64,000 nucleotides of DNA from Bathynomus jamesi (GCA_023014485.1 JAJOZX010007513.1:1-64000); one strand, 5' to 3'. Counted from the first letter of the stretch, positions 31,901-42,655 are shown. A program made the numbers and translations. The notes: a model not told the origin generated them from the sequence alone.

Positions 31901-33961
31901 GAAGAAAGTACTTGAACGTCTGGAATCCTTATCCCCATTCCATTCTACCTCGGGTCTCTGCAACATTGTAACAGGGCTAACTGCTGATCCTGGAGTTAAC
32001 GTTCATCAATTGCATTCAATCGGTACGAACATTGTCGTAAAAATGATTGGGAAACAAGCCTTTACATATTCTGCCAAAAGATCTGACAAAGTGAAAACAC
32101 TAGGATCTGCTTCTGTCGTTGTGATCACTGATGCTTCAGATATAGAAGTAGATCCTGCACTACTGTTTCAGAGAATGATGACTGTTGCCACTGGCGGAGA
32201 CATGAATCTTGAAGATGTCATGTGTTACGAACTGTGTGCATATCCTCCTGCATTGTTCGAATCACGAAGTATCTTGAGGAAACCCGATAAGTCTCAGCTA
32301 GCTCATGCAATAATCAAATACACTGACACTTTACGCATGGAAGAAGTTCAAGAAATTCAGTGCACAGACCAGTACGTATTGGATGGTGGATCTCTACTAC
32401 ATCGTGTTTCCTGGCGTCAAGATGAAACATATGACAGCATCGCCAACTCATATGCCGATTTCACTCTGAAAACATATGGAAAAGCAATCATTGTTTTTGA
32501 TGGCTACAGCAGCTCTCCTACGATCAAGGACATGACCCACAGAAGACGCAGCACCAAGACAAGCAGAAATGTGAATCTCAGTCCAAGCATGAAGTTTGTT
32601 GGCCAGAAGGAACACTTCTTGGCTAATGAAAACAACAAGCAAGCATTTATTTCCCTCGTAGGTGAGATGTTGAAGAAGCACGGGTGTACTGTTCACAACG
32701 CAGATGGGGATGCTGATGTGGACATCGTTCGTGCAGCAGTTTCCTCATCAGAAAATGGAACTACAACAGTAATAGGGGAAGACACCGACTTGCTGATTCT
32801 CCTTCTGTACCATGCCAAGGACAGTGGTTTCAAGTTGTACTATCGCAGCGATATAAGACGGGGACCATCTCCTAATCCTGTGTATGATATTCTCAGCATT
32901 CAATCATTGTTAGGCAATGACATCTGCAAGTATCTCCTGTTTGTGCATGCTTTCACGGGCTGTGATAGCACATCCAGAATTTTTTCGATCGGTAAAGCCA
33001 AAGCATTCGACACACTGATGAAGGTGGCTGAACTCCGTTCAGTTGCAAATACATTCTGTTCTGATTGTTGCCAACACTCTGACATTGAAGCCGCTGGAAG
33101 AAAGGCAATGCTTCTGTTGTATGGCTGCAAAACACTTGAATCCACTAACGCACTACGTCATCGAATTAGTTGAAAAGGTAGCTACAGCTAAATCTTTTGT
33201 TACACCCGAACGTTTGCCACCTACCGATGCGTCCACAAAGTACCACAGCTTTCGCACATACTTTCAAATACTAATCTGGAAGTCTACAGAAGAGAAGATC
33301 GATGCAGAACAGTGGGGTTGGTATGTAAAGAATAATTCCTACTACCCTACAGCCTGCGACAAGCCACCAGCTCCAAATTATCTACTCAACATGATCCGCT
33401 GCTCCTGCAAGACGAAATGTGCTACTTCAAGATGTGGATGCAAGCGTAATGGAATGCCCTGTTCAGCCGCTTGTAGCGAGTGCCAAATCAGTGGTTGCGA
33501 TAACAACCCAAGTACCGGTAATCTATCCGATGATAGTGATGAAGAGGATTAATTTCTGTATGTTTGTGACCAGGTATCACTTCTTCTGTAATGAACATAA
33601 CTTGAAACTGGGAAAAAAATAATTGTTGTATTATTGATTATAAAAATCTGTAAAAAGCTATATAACATTATATTTGCGTAATAACTGGTTGTGTTGTATA
33701 TTGTTGAATTATTTAAAACATTACAACTGAAAGAAAAAGCATCAAATGTATCTCTATAAATAAAAGCGTAAATTATATATATATTTTTTTTCGTAGGAAA
33801 CATCCAGTCCGCCATTTTGAATTTCATTTTTGGGGGTGTTCCCGGGGTCCAATTTTGTCGGATTTCGGATATGTTATTCGGCAATGGTTCCTGAGCTGGA
33901 AACAGTTTAGAAAGCTTCTGAAGCAATTTTGCCCAGGTCTAACTACAAATTGCCTGGACTA
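28920..33961 (+). mobile_element. 5.0-kb Academ-like DNA transposon (CTA target duplication)
   Basis: Inverted repeats of about 170-180 bp (28920-29100 and 33791-33961) start TAGTCCAGGCAAT and share long blocks such as CAGAAGCTTTCTAAA. They are flanked by CTA at 28917-28919 and 33962-33964. The single gene inside encodes a protein with an XPG/PIN-like nuclease region and a CXC cysteine cluster, as described for Academ elements (3-4-bp duplications, XPG-type nuclease). Superfamily assignment is inference; borders and duplication are read directly. Confidence 0.7.
29502..33552 (+). pseudogene. Academ-like transposase with XPG/PIN-like nuclease and CXC domain, broken
   Basis: First ATG at 29502 (MQTPEELCVICKEKL); a possible splice acceptor (ttctgtttcag) lies at 29446-29456. 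Features in order: N-terminal C-X2-C ... C zinc-binding-like module, a TAA in frame at 29943, then frame changes near 30180, 30720, 31090, 31430 and 33150. The best-preserved frame (31413-33173) has IIVFDGYSSSPTIKDM, FLANENNKQAFISLVGEML, DGDADVDIVRAA, VIGEDTDLLILLLYH and HAFTGCDSTSR. These acidic blocks match the order expected of a FEN1/XPG-like nuclease. The last frame (33043-33552) has a Tesmin/TSO1-like CXC cluster (CSCKTKCATSRCGCKRNGMP then CSAACSECQISGC). Reconstructed length would be over 1,200 residues. Not functional. Confidence 0.65.
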
Positions 33962-33964
33962 CTA

Positions 33965-34734
33965 TACCAGAGGTGATAAATCTTCTCAGAGCCTCTTAAC
34001 CGCGTTCATTCTTGGCTTGTTGCTCCTTCCATTTATGCATTCTCTATGACCTATATTCCCTTTTTGTAAAATTAAAAATATTTTTAAATTAAAAATCTTG
34101 AAGAAAGTTCAGTTGTCTTATTTACAATATTTACTTAGCTTTAAGAGCTAAACCATTTAATAAGTTAAGTTATTTAAGTTACTAAGTAAACATCAGCATA
34201 TAAGCTTAATCGATTAAATATAAAGTGATTAATGTGATCTTCCATTAACTTGATTCAAATTTGTTCAATTAACATCCTTTACTTGTAAAAAACTTTTAAG
34301 TGAAGTTTCCTAGAGTCACTTCCTCCTACAAAAGGAAGGAAAAGGGGCGAAAACAAAAGAGAAAATGTGTTGGCTAGTAGTGATTATTAACTTAAAAAAT
34401 TAAGTATTGCAAGGACGCTTTTAATGGAAAAGAAATGAACGAAAACGCTCTACCAAAGAATTATTTAAACGAGATCACGCCAGAAAAATTGTCCGAAGTG
34501 TAACCATAACAAGAAATAATCGGCTGTCACATGGAGGTTAGCCGTTACACATATATACATATATAACCTTTGGTTATATATATAAACTGCTTATAAGAAC
34601 CATGTTTGAGATTGTCAAAACGATTCTTATATGAGGATGATTCTTATAATTAATTTAACATTAAAAATATAACATCTGAATTGGGAATAATAAAAATGGT
34701 TTTTATATTCATGATTCTTGTACACAGCTCTGAC

Positions 34735-34738
<4 letters not shown>
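33965..34738. other. AT-rich stretch without a gene
   Basis: No supported ORF or repeat apart from short A/T runs. Confidence 0.6.
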
Positions 34739-34792
<54 letters not shown>

Positions 34793-34805
34793 CATATATA
34801 TATTA
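34739..34805. repeat. (CA)n-(TA)n microsatellite
   Basis: About 15 CA units followed by TA units. Confidence 0.95.
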
Positions 34806-35056
34806 TGGTATGATGATGATGTCTGTTTATACACGCTTAAACGGCTAGGGGTAATTGCCACAAATTTAGTATACACATTAAAGAAAATCCGGATTACTTT
34901 AACATATTGCTTCCCAAAGCATTCGGGAAGCAATATGTTAAAGTGATCCCTCCTGGGAAGCAATATGTTAAAAAGAGAAAGGTTGATTGGTCAGAAAGAG
35001 GTTCGTAATCTAGGATAACCTACTGACCGTAAACAAAACTATAAATGCCCTAACCG

Positions 35057-35292
35057 GGCATTCTTTATATATTTAATGTAGGTTAACTGAATGCCCAGTT
35101 AGGTCAACTGCATGCTCGGTTAGGTCAACTGTACGCCCTTGATTGGTTAGGTTAAGTGGTGATATTTTCATTAGTTTTAACGAAAATATCACAACTTAAC
35201 CTAACCAATCGTCAAGGGCGTACAGTTGACCTAACCGGGCATTCAGTTGACCTCCCGGGCATTCAGTTAACCTACATTAAATATATAAAGAA
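35057..35292. repeat. Palindrome carrying the AACGAAAATATCAC core
   Basis: Arms of about 110 bp are inverted copies centred near 35175: ctttatatatttaatgtagg ... gttaggtcaactgtacgccc on the left and its complement on the right. The centre holds gtgatattttcattagtttt then aacgaaaatatcac. Related units are at 40800-40970 and 43150-43250. Confidence 0.8.
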
Positions 35293-35533
35293 AAAAAAAG
35301 GATGCAAGAAGGAGCTACTCAACTCGTACTTGTGGCAAATGACGTGGCGTGACCGATTCTTCCGAAATCCATTTTTTACTTTGTGTGACCATATAGCGCA
35401 ACAATTCTAATAAATTTACTTTCAATCTAATATTTTAACACGTTATGATTTACTTTTTATGCCTTTACTTTATTAAAGCGAACATTTTTTATCGTACTCC
35501 TTATCCTAAATATTGGGAAGCAATATGTTAAAG

Positions 35534-35735
35534 CAGCGGTGCACAAACTTTTTTGATGTGAGGGCCAAGCGAAGAAAATAACTAAATGTATTAGCCTACT
35601 TACTTTCCATCTAAGTCATAAATTGGGTCACTTTTATATTCTAACTTTTTCATTGAATTGAAAAGACCCGTGGGGCCACTGAAAAGACCCGTGGGGGACA
35701 CATTTGGCCCGCGGGCCAGGGTTTGTGCATCACTG
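35534..35735. mobile_element. 202-bp hAT MITE
   Basis: Ends CAGCGGTGCACAAACTTTTT and (reverse) CAGTGATGCACAAACCCTGG, flanked by a perfect 8-bp duplication, tgttaaag, at 35526-35533 and 35736-35743. It landed in one unit of the GGGAAGCAATATGTTAAAG cluster. Confidence 0.9.
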
Positions 35736-35922
35736 TGTTAAAGTGATTAACACTGGGAAGCGATATGTTAAAGTGATATACTCTGGGAAGCAATATGTTA
35801 AAGAGAGGTTCATGGGAAGCAATATGTTAAAGTGATCCGAAAACCCATTAAAGGCGTCAACCCACCGGCTCCATGTTGTGTTTCGGGTGTTTTTTGTTGC
35901 GCAAGGCGCAGCGGACATTCTA

Positions 35923-35924
<2 letters not shown>

Positions 35925-35954
<30 letters not shown>
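35925..35954. repeat. (TA)n microsatellite
   Basis: TA run directly at the 3' end of the minus-strand PLE copy. Confidence 0.9.
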
Positions 35955-35960
<6 letters not shown>

Positions 35961-36023
35961 TAGGAGAAATCCAATGACAAGGAGAAATGTAAATGCCATG
36001 AAAAGTCTTCTTTAATGCGCAAC

Positions 36024-36049
36024 GTTTCGAGCAATACGCTCATCTTCAG
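36024..36049 (-). ncRNA. Hammerhead-ribozyme-like motif of the PLE (minus copy)
   Basis: Reverse complement of the motif at 40386-40411: CTGAAGA, GAGC/GCTC hairpin, GAAAC. Confidence 0.45.
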
Positions 36050-36403
36050 GCTGTTTAATAACAATGTGAAATTAAAATCAATATTGAATGAAAAACAAAA
36101 CAGAAAATTTCTATAACCTATTCATAAAGACAAATTTTAAAAGACTGAGAAAAGAGGGTTAAATTCTAAGTTATACAGATTTACATATAAAAATTAAGAA
36201 GCTATTTTTAAATACATATAGTAAATGTGAAATTAATACACTGGAAAAATTAACAATAGTACACTGGAATAATGAGACTAACTAACCTTACACTGCAGTT
36301 TCCGAGGCTAACTGATTGAGCCAAGGCAATACGGGAAAAAACAAGAGATGGCGAGGGCGATTGGGGAAGGGGGGATTATAAGGAATTGGGGAAGGAGGAG
36401 GGA

Positions 36404-38332
36404 TCATAGCAAATTGAGGGGGACGGCAGATGAGTCAACATTCAGACTAGGGGACAATGTTTTGATGAAAAGCGATTCCAAAATTCTTAGTGAGTTGGGA
36501 CAAGTATTACAACCAAGAATTTTAAAATTGTCTAAAGTGACATCAGTTTTGCATTTTATGCTGTGTTCGCGAATACTGGAAGCTTCTTTAGTTTTTAAAA
36601 TTTTACCTGTTCGGCCACTTATTCCCATATGCGAATAAAATCTAGCCCTGAGAGAGCGAACAGTGCTGCCAATGTAATTCCCAAGGAGACACCTAGGGCA
36701 GGTAAATAAATATACAACACCGCTACGCAACGAGTCAGGGGTTCGATCCTTCGCTGAGAAAAAGCTACCTAAAGACGTTTTATTAATAAATATGATGCGG
36801 AAATCAGTATGATAAAAAAATTTCCTTAACAATTTTGTAAATTTAAGCTTAAATTCCTTATTCAAAGGACCCATTTCAGGTACCAAGAAATATTTTATAT
36901 CCTTCGGCACTGTAATACATGGAAGTTGAGGGCTATAAACATTATTTAAGAAGGATCTAATTAGTTTGTCTACATATTGAACAGGAAAACTATTATTGGT
37001 AAAGTATGATCTTAGATTATTAAATTCATCATTAAGTAAGGTAAAACTAGAGGTCAAATTATATCCTCTGAACAGGAGAGTTTTAATACAAGACATCTTA
37101 TAGTTGAAATCAGTAAAACTAAAAAAATTCATGCCCAAACCAGTGAAAGTGGGTTTCCTGTAAACTGATGTAGTAATAGAATCACCGTTTTTCGAAATTA
37201 AAAGATCTAAGAAGGGGAGGGAGCCATTTTGCTCAGTTTCCATTGTATACGTTATATTGGGGTGCAAAGAATTTAGGAAGTTGAAGAATTGTTGCGCTTG
37301 TACCGCATTATCAAAGACTGCTATCGAATCATCAACGAAGCGTCGATAGAAAATTGGCTTGAGATGAGTGGGAGATTGTCTAAAAATTACACTTTCTAAA
37401 TGAGTCATAAAAAAATCAGCTGCTAACGGTCCGACAGGTGATCCCATCCCTACTCCATCAATTTGTTGGTAAACCTTATTGTTGAAAGTGAAATAGCATT
37501 GTTTGAAGACCAATTCTAAAAGTTCCTTAAAATGAGACAATGAAAAACCATGAAAATTATCGACTGAGCTAAAAACCCTATCTAAAATAATGGCAATAGT
37601 TTCAGATACAGGTACATTTGTGAAAAGCGACTTTACATCAAAACTGACAAAAAACTTTTTTGAATCGAAGTTTTTACCAAGGAGGTCTTTTTGGAATTCA
37701 AACGAGTTATTTATAGTGTAAGCATTTTTCGCAAAGGGGGACAGGAGACGAACAACAAATTTTGCCAATTGAAAGGTGGGTAAGTTATACGAAGCTAAAA
37801 TAGGACGGAGAGGTGTTCCAGCTTTATGGATTTTAGGCAGACAGTATAATTGAGCAAGATTAGCACCAGATGCGAACAACTGAGAGTAAGTATCATTTTT
37901 TATTATCTTTAAAGACTTTAGTCGCGACAGAAATCTATTAACCTGGTCTTCTAACCTTACAATGACTTTAGTGACAGGTTCTAGAATTTGTTTGAATTTA
38001 GTAAGATCACTTAGGATTTCATTAGTTTTGTTTATGTAGTCCGATTTATTCAAAATAACCACTCCGTTACCCTTGTCTGGTCTAGTCACAACAATCTCCT
38101 GGTTCTTTGCCAAATTCTTAATACACTGCAAATCACTCTTCCTAAATATGAAAGATTGAAATTTAAGATTTCTAAGTTTATGAAAAAATTCTTGAGTTAA
38201 ATTTGAGAACTGACATTTGAAATTATTGAATTCACCCACATGGTGAACATTTTTCAAGCCATTGAAAAATTTTTCAAAGTAAAGAAAAAACGAAGGCTTA
38301 TATATTTGAAACAACGGAAGCTTAAATTGCAA
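36404..38332 (-). CDS. PLE protein: reverse transcriptase + GIY-YIG endonuclease, intact ORF
   Basis: 642 residues without a stop. The reported start is a TTG, the frame stays open slightly upstream and no ATG precedes it, so the true N-terminus is probably missing or lies in a lost 5' region. The RT begins around residue 80 (TRPDKGNGVVILNKSDYI), then LPKIHKAGTPLRPILA, motif A FDVKSLFTNVPVSE, GVGMGSPVGPLAADFFM and the catalytic RRFVDDSIAVF. The C-terminal GIY-YIG domain (about 540-620) has GVVYLFTCPRCLLGNYIGST and RARFYSHMG, plus a downstream CCHH-like linker. The final residues (SSAVPLNLL) are shorter than the Pro-rich tail encoded by the partner copy, because of small indels near 36430. The RT copies template RNA at a nick made by the endonuclease. 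Confidence 0.85.
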   Translation of the reverse strand: MQFKLPLFQIYKPSFFLYFEKFFNGLKNVHHVGEFNNFKCQFSNLTQEFFHKLRNLKFQSFIFRKSDLQCIKNLAKNQEIVVTRPDKGNGVVILNKSDYINKTNEILSDLTKFKQILEPVTKVIVRLEDQVNRFLSRLKSLKIIKNDTYSQLFASGANLAQLYCLPKIHKAGTPLRPILASYNLPTFQLAKFVVRLLSPFAKNAYTINNSFEFQKDLLGKNFDSKKFFVSFDVKSLFTNVPVSETIAIILDRVFSSVDNFHGFSLSHFKELLELVFKQCYFTFNNKVYQQIDGVGMGSPVGPLAADFFMTHLESVIFRQSPTHLKPIFYRRFVDDSIAVFDNAVQAQQFFNFLNSLHPNITYTMETEQNGSLPFLDLLISKNGDSITTSVYRKPTFTGLGMNFFSFTDFNYKMSCIKTLLFRGYNLTSSFTLLNDEFNNLRSYFTNNSFPVQYVDKLIRSFLNNVYSPQLPCITVPKDIKYFLVPEMGPLNKEFKLKFTKLLRKFFYHTDFRIIFINKTSLGSFFSAKDRTPDSLRSGVVYLFTCPRCLLGNYIGSTVRSLRARFYSHMGISGRTGKILKTKEASSIREHSIKCKTDVTLDNFKILGCNTCPNSLRILESLFIKTLSPSLNVDSSAVPLNLL

Positions 38333-38382
38333 ACCAAGTGACAGTAAAAACTTTTCCCGAGGGGAGAGTGTGTAACGGAGTG

Positions 38383-40129
38383 GTTATTTTGAATAAATCG
38401 GACTACATAAACAAAACTAATGAAATCCTAAGTGATCTTACTAAATTCAAACAAATTCTAGAACCTGTCAATAAAGTCATTGTAAGGTTAGAAGACCAGG
38501 TTAATAGATTTCTGTCGCGACTAAAGTCTTTAAAGATAATAATAAAAAAAAATGATACTTACTCTCAGTTGTTCGCATCTGGTGCTAATCTTGCTCAATT
38601 ATACTGTCTGCCTAAAATCCATAAAGCTGGAACACCTCTCCGTCCTATTTTAGCTTCGTATAACTTACCCACCTTTCAATTGGCAAAATTTGTTGTTCGT
38701 CTCCTGTCCCCCTTTGCGAAAAATGCTTACACTATAAATAACTCGTTTGAATTCCAAAAAGACCTCCTTGGTAAAAACTTCGATTCAAAAAAGTTTTTTG
38801 TCAGTTTTGATGTAAAGTCGCTTTTCACAAATGTACCTGTATCTGAAACTATTGCCATTATTTTAGATAGGGTTTTTAGCTCAGTCGATAATTTTCATGG
38901 TTTTTCATTGTCTCATTTTAAGGAACTTTTAGAATTGGTCTTCAAACAATGCTATTTCACTTTCAACAATAAGGTTTACCAACAAATTGATGGAGTAGGG
39001 ATGGGATCACCTGTCGGACCGTTAGCAGCTGATTTTTTTATGACTCATTTAGAAAGTGTAATTTTTAGACAATCTCCCACTCATCTCAAGCCAATTTTCT
39101 ATCGACGCTTCGTTGATGATTCGATAGCAGTCTTTGATAATGCGGTACAAGCGCAACAATTCTTCAACTTCCTAAATTCTTTGCACCCCAAATAACGTAT
39201 ACAATGGAAACTGAGCAAAATGGCTCCCTCCCCTTCTTAGATCTTTTAATTTCGAAAAACGGTGATTCTATTACTACATCAGTTTACAGGAAACCCACTT
39301 TCACTGGTTTGGGCATGAATTTTTTTAGTTTTACTGATTTCAACTATAAGATGTCTTGTATTAAAACTCTCCTGTTCAGAGGATATAATTTGACCTCTAG
39401 TTTTACCTTACTTAATGATGAATTTAATAATCTAAGATCATACTTTACCAATAATAGTTTTCCTGTTCAATATGTAGACAAACTAATTAGATCCTTCTTA
39501 AATAATGTTTATAGCCCTCAACTTCCATGTATTACAGTGCCGAAGGATATAAAATATTTCTTGGTACCTGAAATGGGTCCTTTGAATAAGGAATTTAAGC
39601 TTAAATTTACAAAATTGTTAAGGAAATTTTTTTATCATACTGATTTCCGCATCATATTTATTAATAAAACGTCTTTAGGTAGCTTTTTCTCAGCGAAGGA
39701 TCGAACCCCTGACTCGTTGCGTAGCGGTGTTGTATATTTATTTACCTGCCCTAGGTGTCTCCTTGGGAATTACATTGGCAGCACTGTTCGCTCTCTCAGG
39801 GCTAGATTTTATTCGCATATGGGAATAAGTGGCCGAACAGGTAAAATTTTAAAAACTAAAGAAGTTCTAGTATTCGGAACACAGCATAAATGTAAAATGA
39901 TGTCACTTTAGACAATTTTAAAATTCTTGGTTGTAATACTTGTCCCAACTCACTAAGAATTTTGGAATCGCTTTTCATTAAAACATTGTCCCCTAGTCTG
40001 AATGTTGACTCATCGCCGTCCCCTCAATTTGCTATGATCCCTCCTCCTTCCCCAATTCCTTATAATCCCCCTTCCCCAATCGCCCTCGCCATCTCTTGTT
40101 TTCCCGTATTGCCTCGCTCAATCAGTTAG
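38383..40129 (+). pseudogene. PLE reverse transcriptase + GIY-YIG, broken copy
   Basis: The sequence from NGVVILNKSDYINKTNEIL to the GIY-YIG domain is almost the same as in the minus copy. It has an extra Lys codon in the run after SLKII, a lost base at about 39190 (HPK then stop instead of HPNITYT), and a break near 39865 (KTKEVLVFGTQ instead of KTKEASSIREH). Its last frame reads through a Pro-rich tail (IPPPSPIPYNPPSPI) to a TAG at 40127-40129, which the minus copy lacks. Confidence 0.85.
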
Positions 40130-40385
40130 CCTCGGAAACTGCAGTGTAAGGTTAGTTAGTTCATTATTCCAGTGTACTATTGTTAATTTTTCCAGTGTAT
40201 TAATTTCACATTTACTATATGTATTTAAAAATAGCTTCTTAATTTTTATATGTAAATCTGTATAACTTAGAATTTAACCCTCTTTTCTCAGTCTTTTAAA
40301 ATTTGTCTTTATGAATAGGTTATAGAAATTTTCTGTTTGTTTTTCATTCAATATTGATTTTAATTTCACATTGTTATTAAACAGC

Positions 40386-40411
40386 CTGAAGATGAGCGTA
40401 TTGCTCGAAAC
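40386..40411 (+). ncRNA. Hammerhead-ribozyme-like motif of the PLE (plus copy)
   Basis: CTGAAGA (fits core CUGANGA), then TGAGC-GTATT-GCTC (a 4-bp stem II with one extra U before it), then GAAAC. PLEs are known to encode hammerhead motifs in their terminal repeats. Stems I and III are weak here, so self-cleavage is uncertain. Confidence 0.45.
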
Positions 40412-40511
40412 GTTGCGCATTAAAGAAGACTTTTCATGGCATTTACATTTCTCCTTGTCATTGGATTTCTCCTAAATATTAAATTGAAGCTCTGTAGAAG
40501 CAACCCGCATG

Positions 40512-40513
<2 letters not shown>

Positions 40514-40562
<49 letters not shown>
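40514..40562. repeat. (TA)n microsatellite
   Basis: About 24 TA units. Confidence 0.95.
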
Positions 40563-40565
<3 letters not shown>

Positions 40566-40738
40566 GAGTGTAAGCATTATCGCAGCAGCATTTCCATCAA
40601 ATTTGATTTCGCTTAACATCTAAAATCTGATTCGATAATTGTGAAATATTGAGAACACAAAACCAGTGGAGGTTTCAGGATTGCTTCGGAAAATCGCACT
40701 TTCGAAGTTTAAGCCCAAACAGTCAATTTAATACTGAT

Positions 40739-41027
40739 ATTGGTACTTTCCTGTTATCCAGGACCCCAGACTTTTTGTCAATTGCCAGACTTCAATTTTG
40801 ACACAGAATATTTTCGTTAAAACTAATGAAAATATCACGACTTAACCTAATCAATTAATTATCAAGGGCGTGCAGTTTACCTAACCGGGCATTCAATTAA
40901 CCTAATTAGTTGGTAAGGTTAGGTTAAGTCGTGATATTTTCGTTGGTTTTAACGAAAATATTCTGTGTCAAAATTGAAGTCTGGCAACTGGCAAAAAGTG
41001 TGGGGTCCGGGATAACAGGAAAGTACC
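40739..41027. repeat. Palindromic MITE-like element with AACGAAAATAT core
   Basis: Terminal arms ggtactttcctgttatccag and its complement (ggataacaggaaagtacc) enclose further mirrored blocks: gccagacttcaattttgaca and cagaatattttcgttaaaac. The centre is related to the palindrome at 35057-35292. No target duplication seen. Confidence 0.75.
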
Positions 41028-42305
41028 CGGGTATGAACTTGTGTGTGTGTGTGTGTGTGAAGTGTTGGCCCCTTCAATTTTATAGAAATTACACACATAA
41101 ATCATGTGTGAAGTAATAATGAGGACTTTAATCGGGTTACTATGATTACAGAATTGGTAGCGATAGCCAGCTTATTCGTAAGTCTAGCTGGGTTAGGCCT
41201 AGCAGCATACGCGGAAGAGTAGACCTTGAGTTTACAGGATGTTAACCACAGCCTTCTTTCAGTCTGGGCCTACCTTTCTCCAAACACCGATTTCATTTAT
41301 ATTACATATTACTAAGATAACCACGATTTACCACACACACTGCACTGGGAACGATACAATTACACTTTAGGTTAGCATTTTGACGACGGTGTCGCTAGTC
41401 CCAACAAATTCGTTTGGTTTGTTGGGAAAATATTACTACTCTCTATCCATTAATTGTTGCTACGGTAACGTAGTCTAAGTGTGTCCATTAATAAAATATC
41501 ACTTCTCCACTTATGGGCTTTACTGAAACTACATATAGGTCACAATCGGGTATAATACACGTCGTGAGAAAAATATTATTATATACTTAAGTTACAAGTA
41601 TTAAACGGTAAAGAATATCTATCTATATATAAATAATATTTTAGCTGGTTAGATCGAACTTTATCATTAACTTTCTCGGAAATTCTCATGAATTGCCCGG
41701 GAAATTATCCCATTGTTTATATCTAACCTCCTCCTTCTGCTTGGCTGTTACGACTATCCTCCGGTCTTCTGCGATCTCTTTCTCCCTCCAGCCTCGAGAA
41801 TTCGGATTTTCATCTCGTATTAGGAAAATGTTCTTACGTCTTTTTCCCATTTGATTCTGGAACTTACAAACAACTTTAAATACAATATATTTAGAGTTCT
41901 CCAAATTCCTAACTGTGTTTGATTATTTAATAAACTTATGCTACCTATTTAACAATATTAAATGATTTTACGGTAATACCCTACTTGTTTCAAGTACTAT
42001 TTGAAAGCTAAGATTGTCTACAAATACATGATTTGACGAAATAGATGTGTGGCATCACGTGACGTATTCTCTCACACCCCATTGGTTGAACAAAACAACG
42101 TCACATGCTCTAGTCAGATTATGTTGAGATCTGTTCCGATGTTTACGACCAAACTGTAACGTATTCTTTTCTGGGATTTACCCGAGATCTATTTATAGTT
42201 TATATCATACTTAACTTATGTTTTTATGTCAAACTTCTACTGTATTTTATATTATTAATAAATTACTTATTTCAGGAAACCCAGAATTTTACATATACTG
42301 TATAT
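41028..42305. other. No gene seen
   Basis: Contains a short (GT)n at 41040-41058 and otherwise unique-looking AT-rich DNA. The 72-codon minus frame at 41686-41904 has no recognisable feature. Confidence 0.55.
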
Positions 42306-42587
42306 CAGTCCCATAGCCAGGACTTCCCAAGGGGGTGGGGTCGACATTGTAGACAGGCGAACCTTTTGGTGCAACGACCTTGTCACTGCAGAAGGGATTT
42401 AGAGTAATTAAGTTTAGAGTAGTTTGGAGTAGTTTGTGAAGTTAAAAAAAAAATGCAAAAAAAATGCGTGTTTATTTACTAAATGATGTTATATAATATC
42501 ACATCATAAGTTATAACTATGGTTACAAAAGTGGACCTTTCCTATCAAGGGGGTTAGTTCGACCGCCTCCCACCCTTGGCTACTGGC

Positions 42588-42590
<3 letters not shown>
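42306..42590. mobile_element. 285-bp hAT-like MITE
   Basis: Left CAGTCCCATAGCCAGGACTT and right (reverse) CAGGCCAGTAGCCAAGGGTG share a CAG...AGCCA inverted terminus, with further inverted similarity (GGGTGGG). The flanks are TA-rich and the duplication cannot be verified. Confidence 0.55.

Positions 42591-42653
<63 letters not shown>
42591..42653. repeat. (TA)n microsatellite
   Basis: About 31 TA units. Confidence 0.95.

Positions 42654-42655
<2 letters not shown>

Larger units (their letters stand above)
34898..35840. repeat. Cluster of GGGAAGCAATATGTTAAAG repeats
   Basis: The unit gggaagcaatatgttaaag, often followed by tgatc, occurs at about 34925, 34956, 35515, 35755 (gcgatatg variant), 35786 and 35814. 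An inverted copy (ctttaacatattgcttccc) at about 34896 forms a hairpin with the unit beside it. Spacers differ, so this is an interspersed array rather than a simple satellite. Confidence 0.8.
35955..38335 (-). mobile_element. Penelope-like element, minus-strand copy of an inverted pair
   Basis: Its 3' end (aatatttaggagaaatccaa) is mirrored exactly at 40461-40480 by the plus-strand copy. It contains the intact RT/GIY-YIG ORF and a hammerhead-like motif in its 3' UTR. It extends about 230 bp further 5' than its partner. Its own 5' end near 38335 lacks a defined boundary, so it may be truncated. Confidence 0.85.
38373..40480 (+). mobile_element. Penelope-like element, plus-strand copy of the inverted pair, 5'-truncated
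   Basis: Near-identical inverted copy of 35955-38100, joined head to head through a short unique segment (38336-38372, containing cttttcccgaggggagagtg). Similarity starts at gtaacggagtggttattttg. Confidence 0.85.

Noticed and set aside
34898..35840. CRISPR-like array
   Set aside because: Units of 19-23 bp have irregular spacers, one is inverted, the context is eukaryotic and there are no cas genes.
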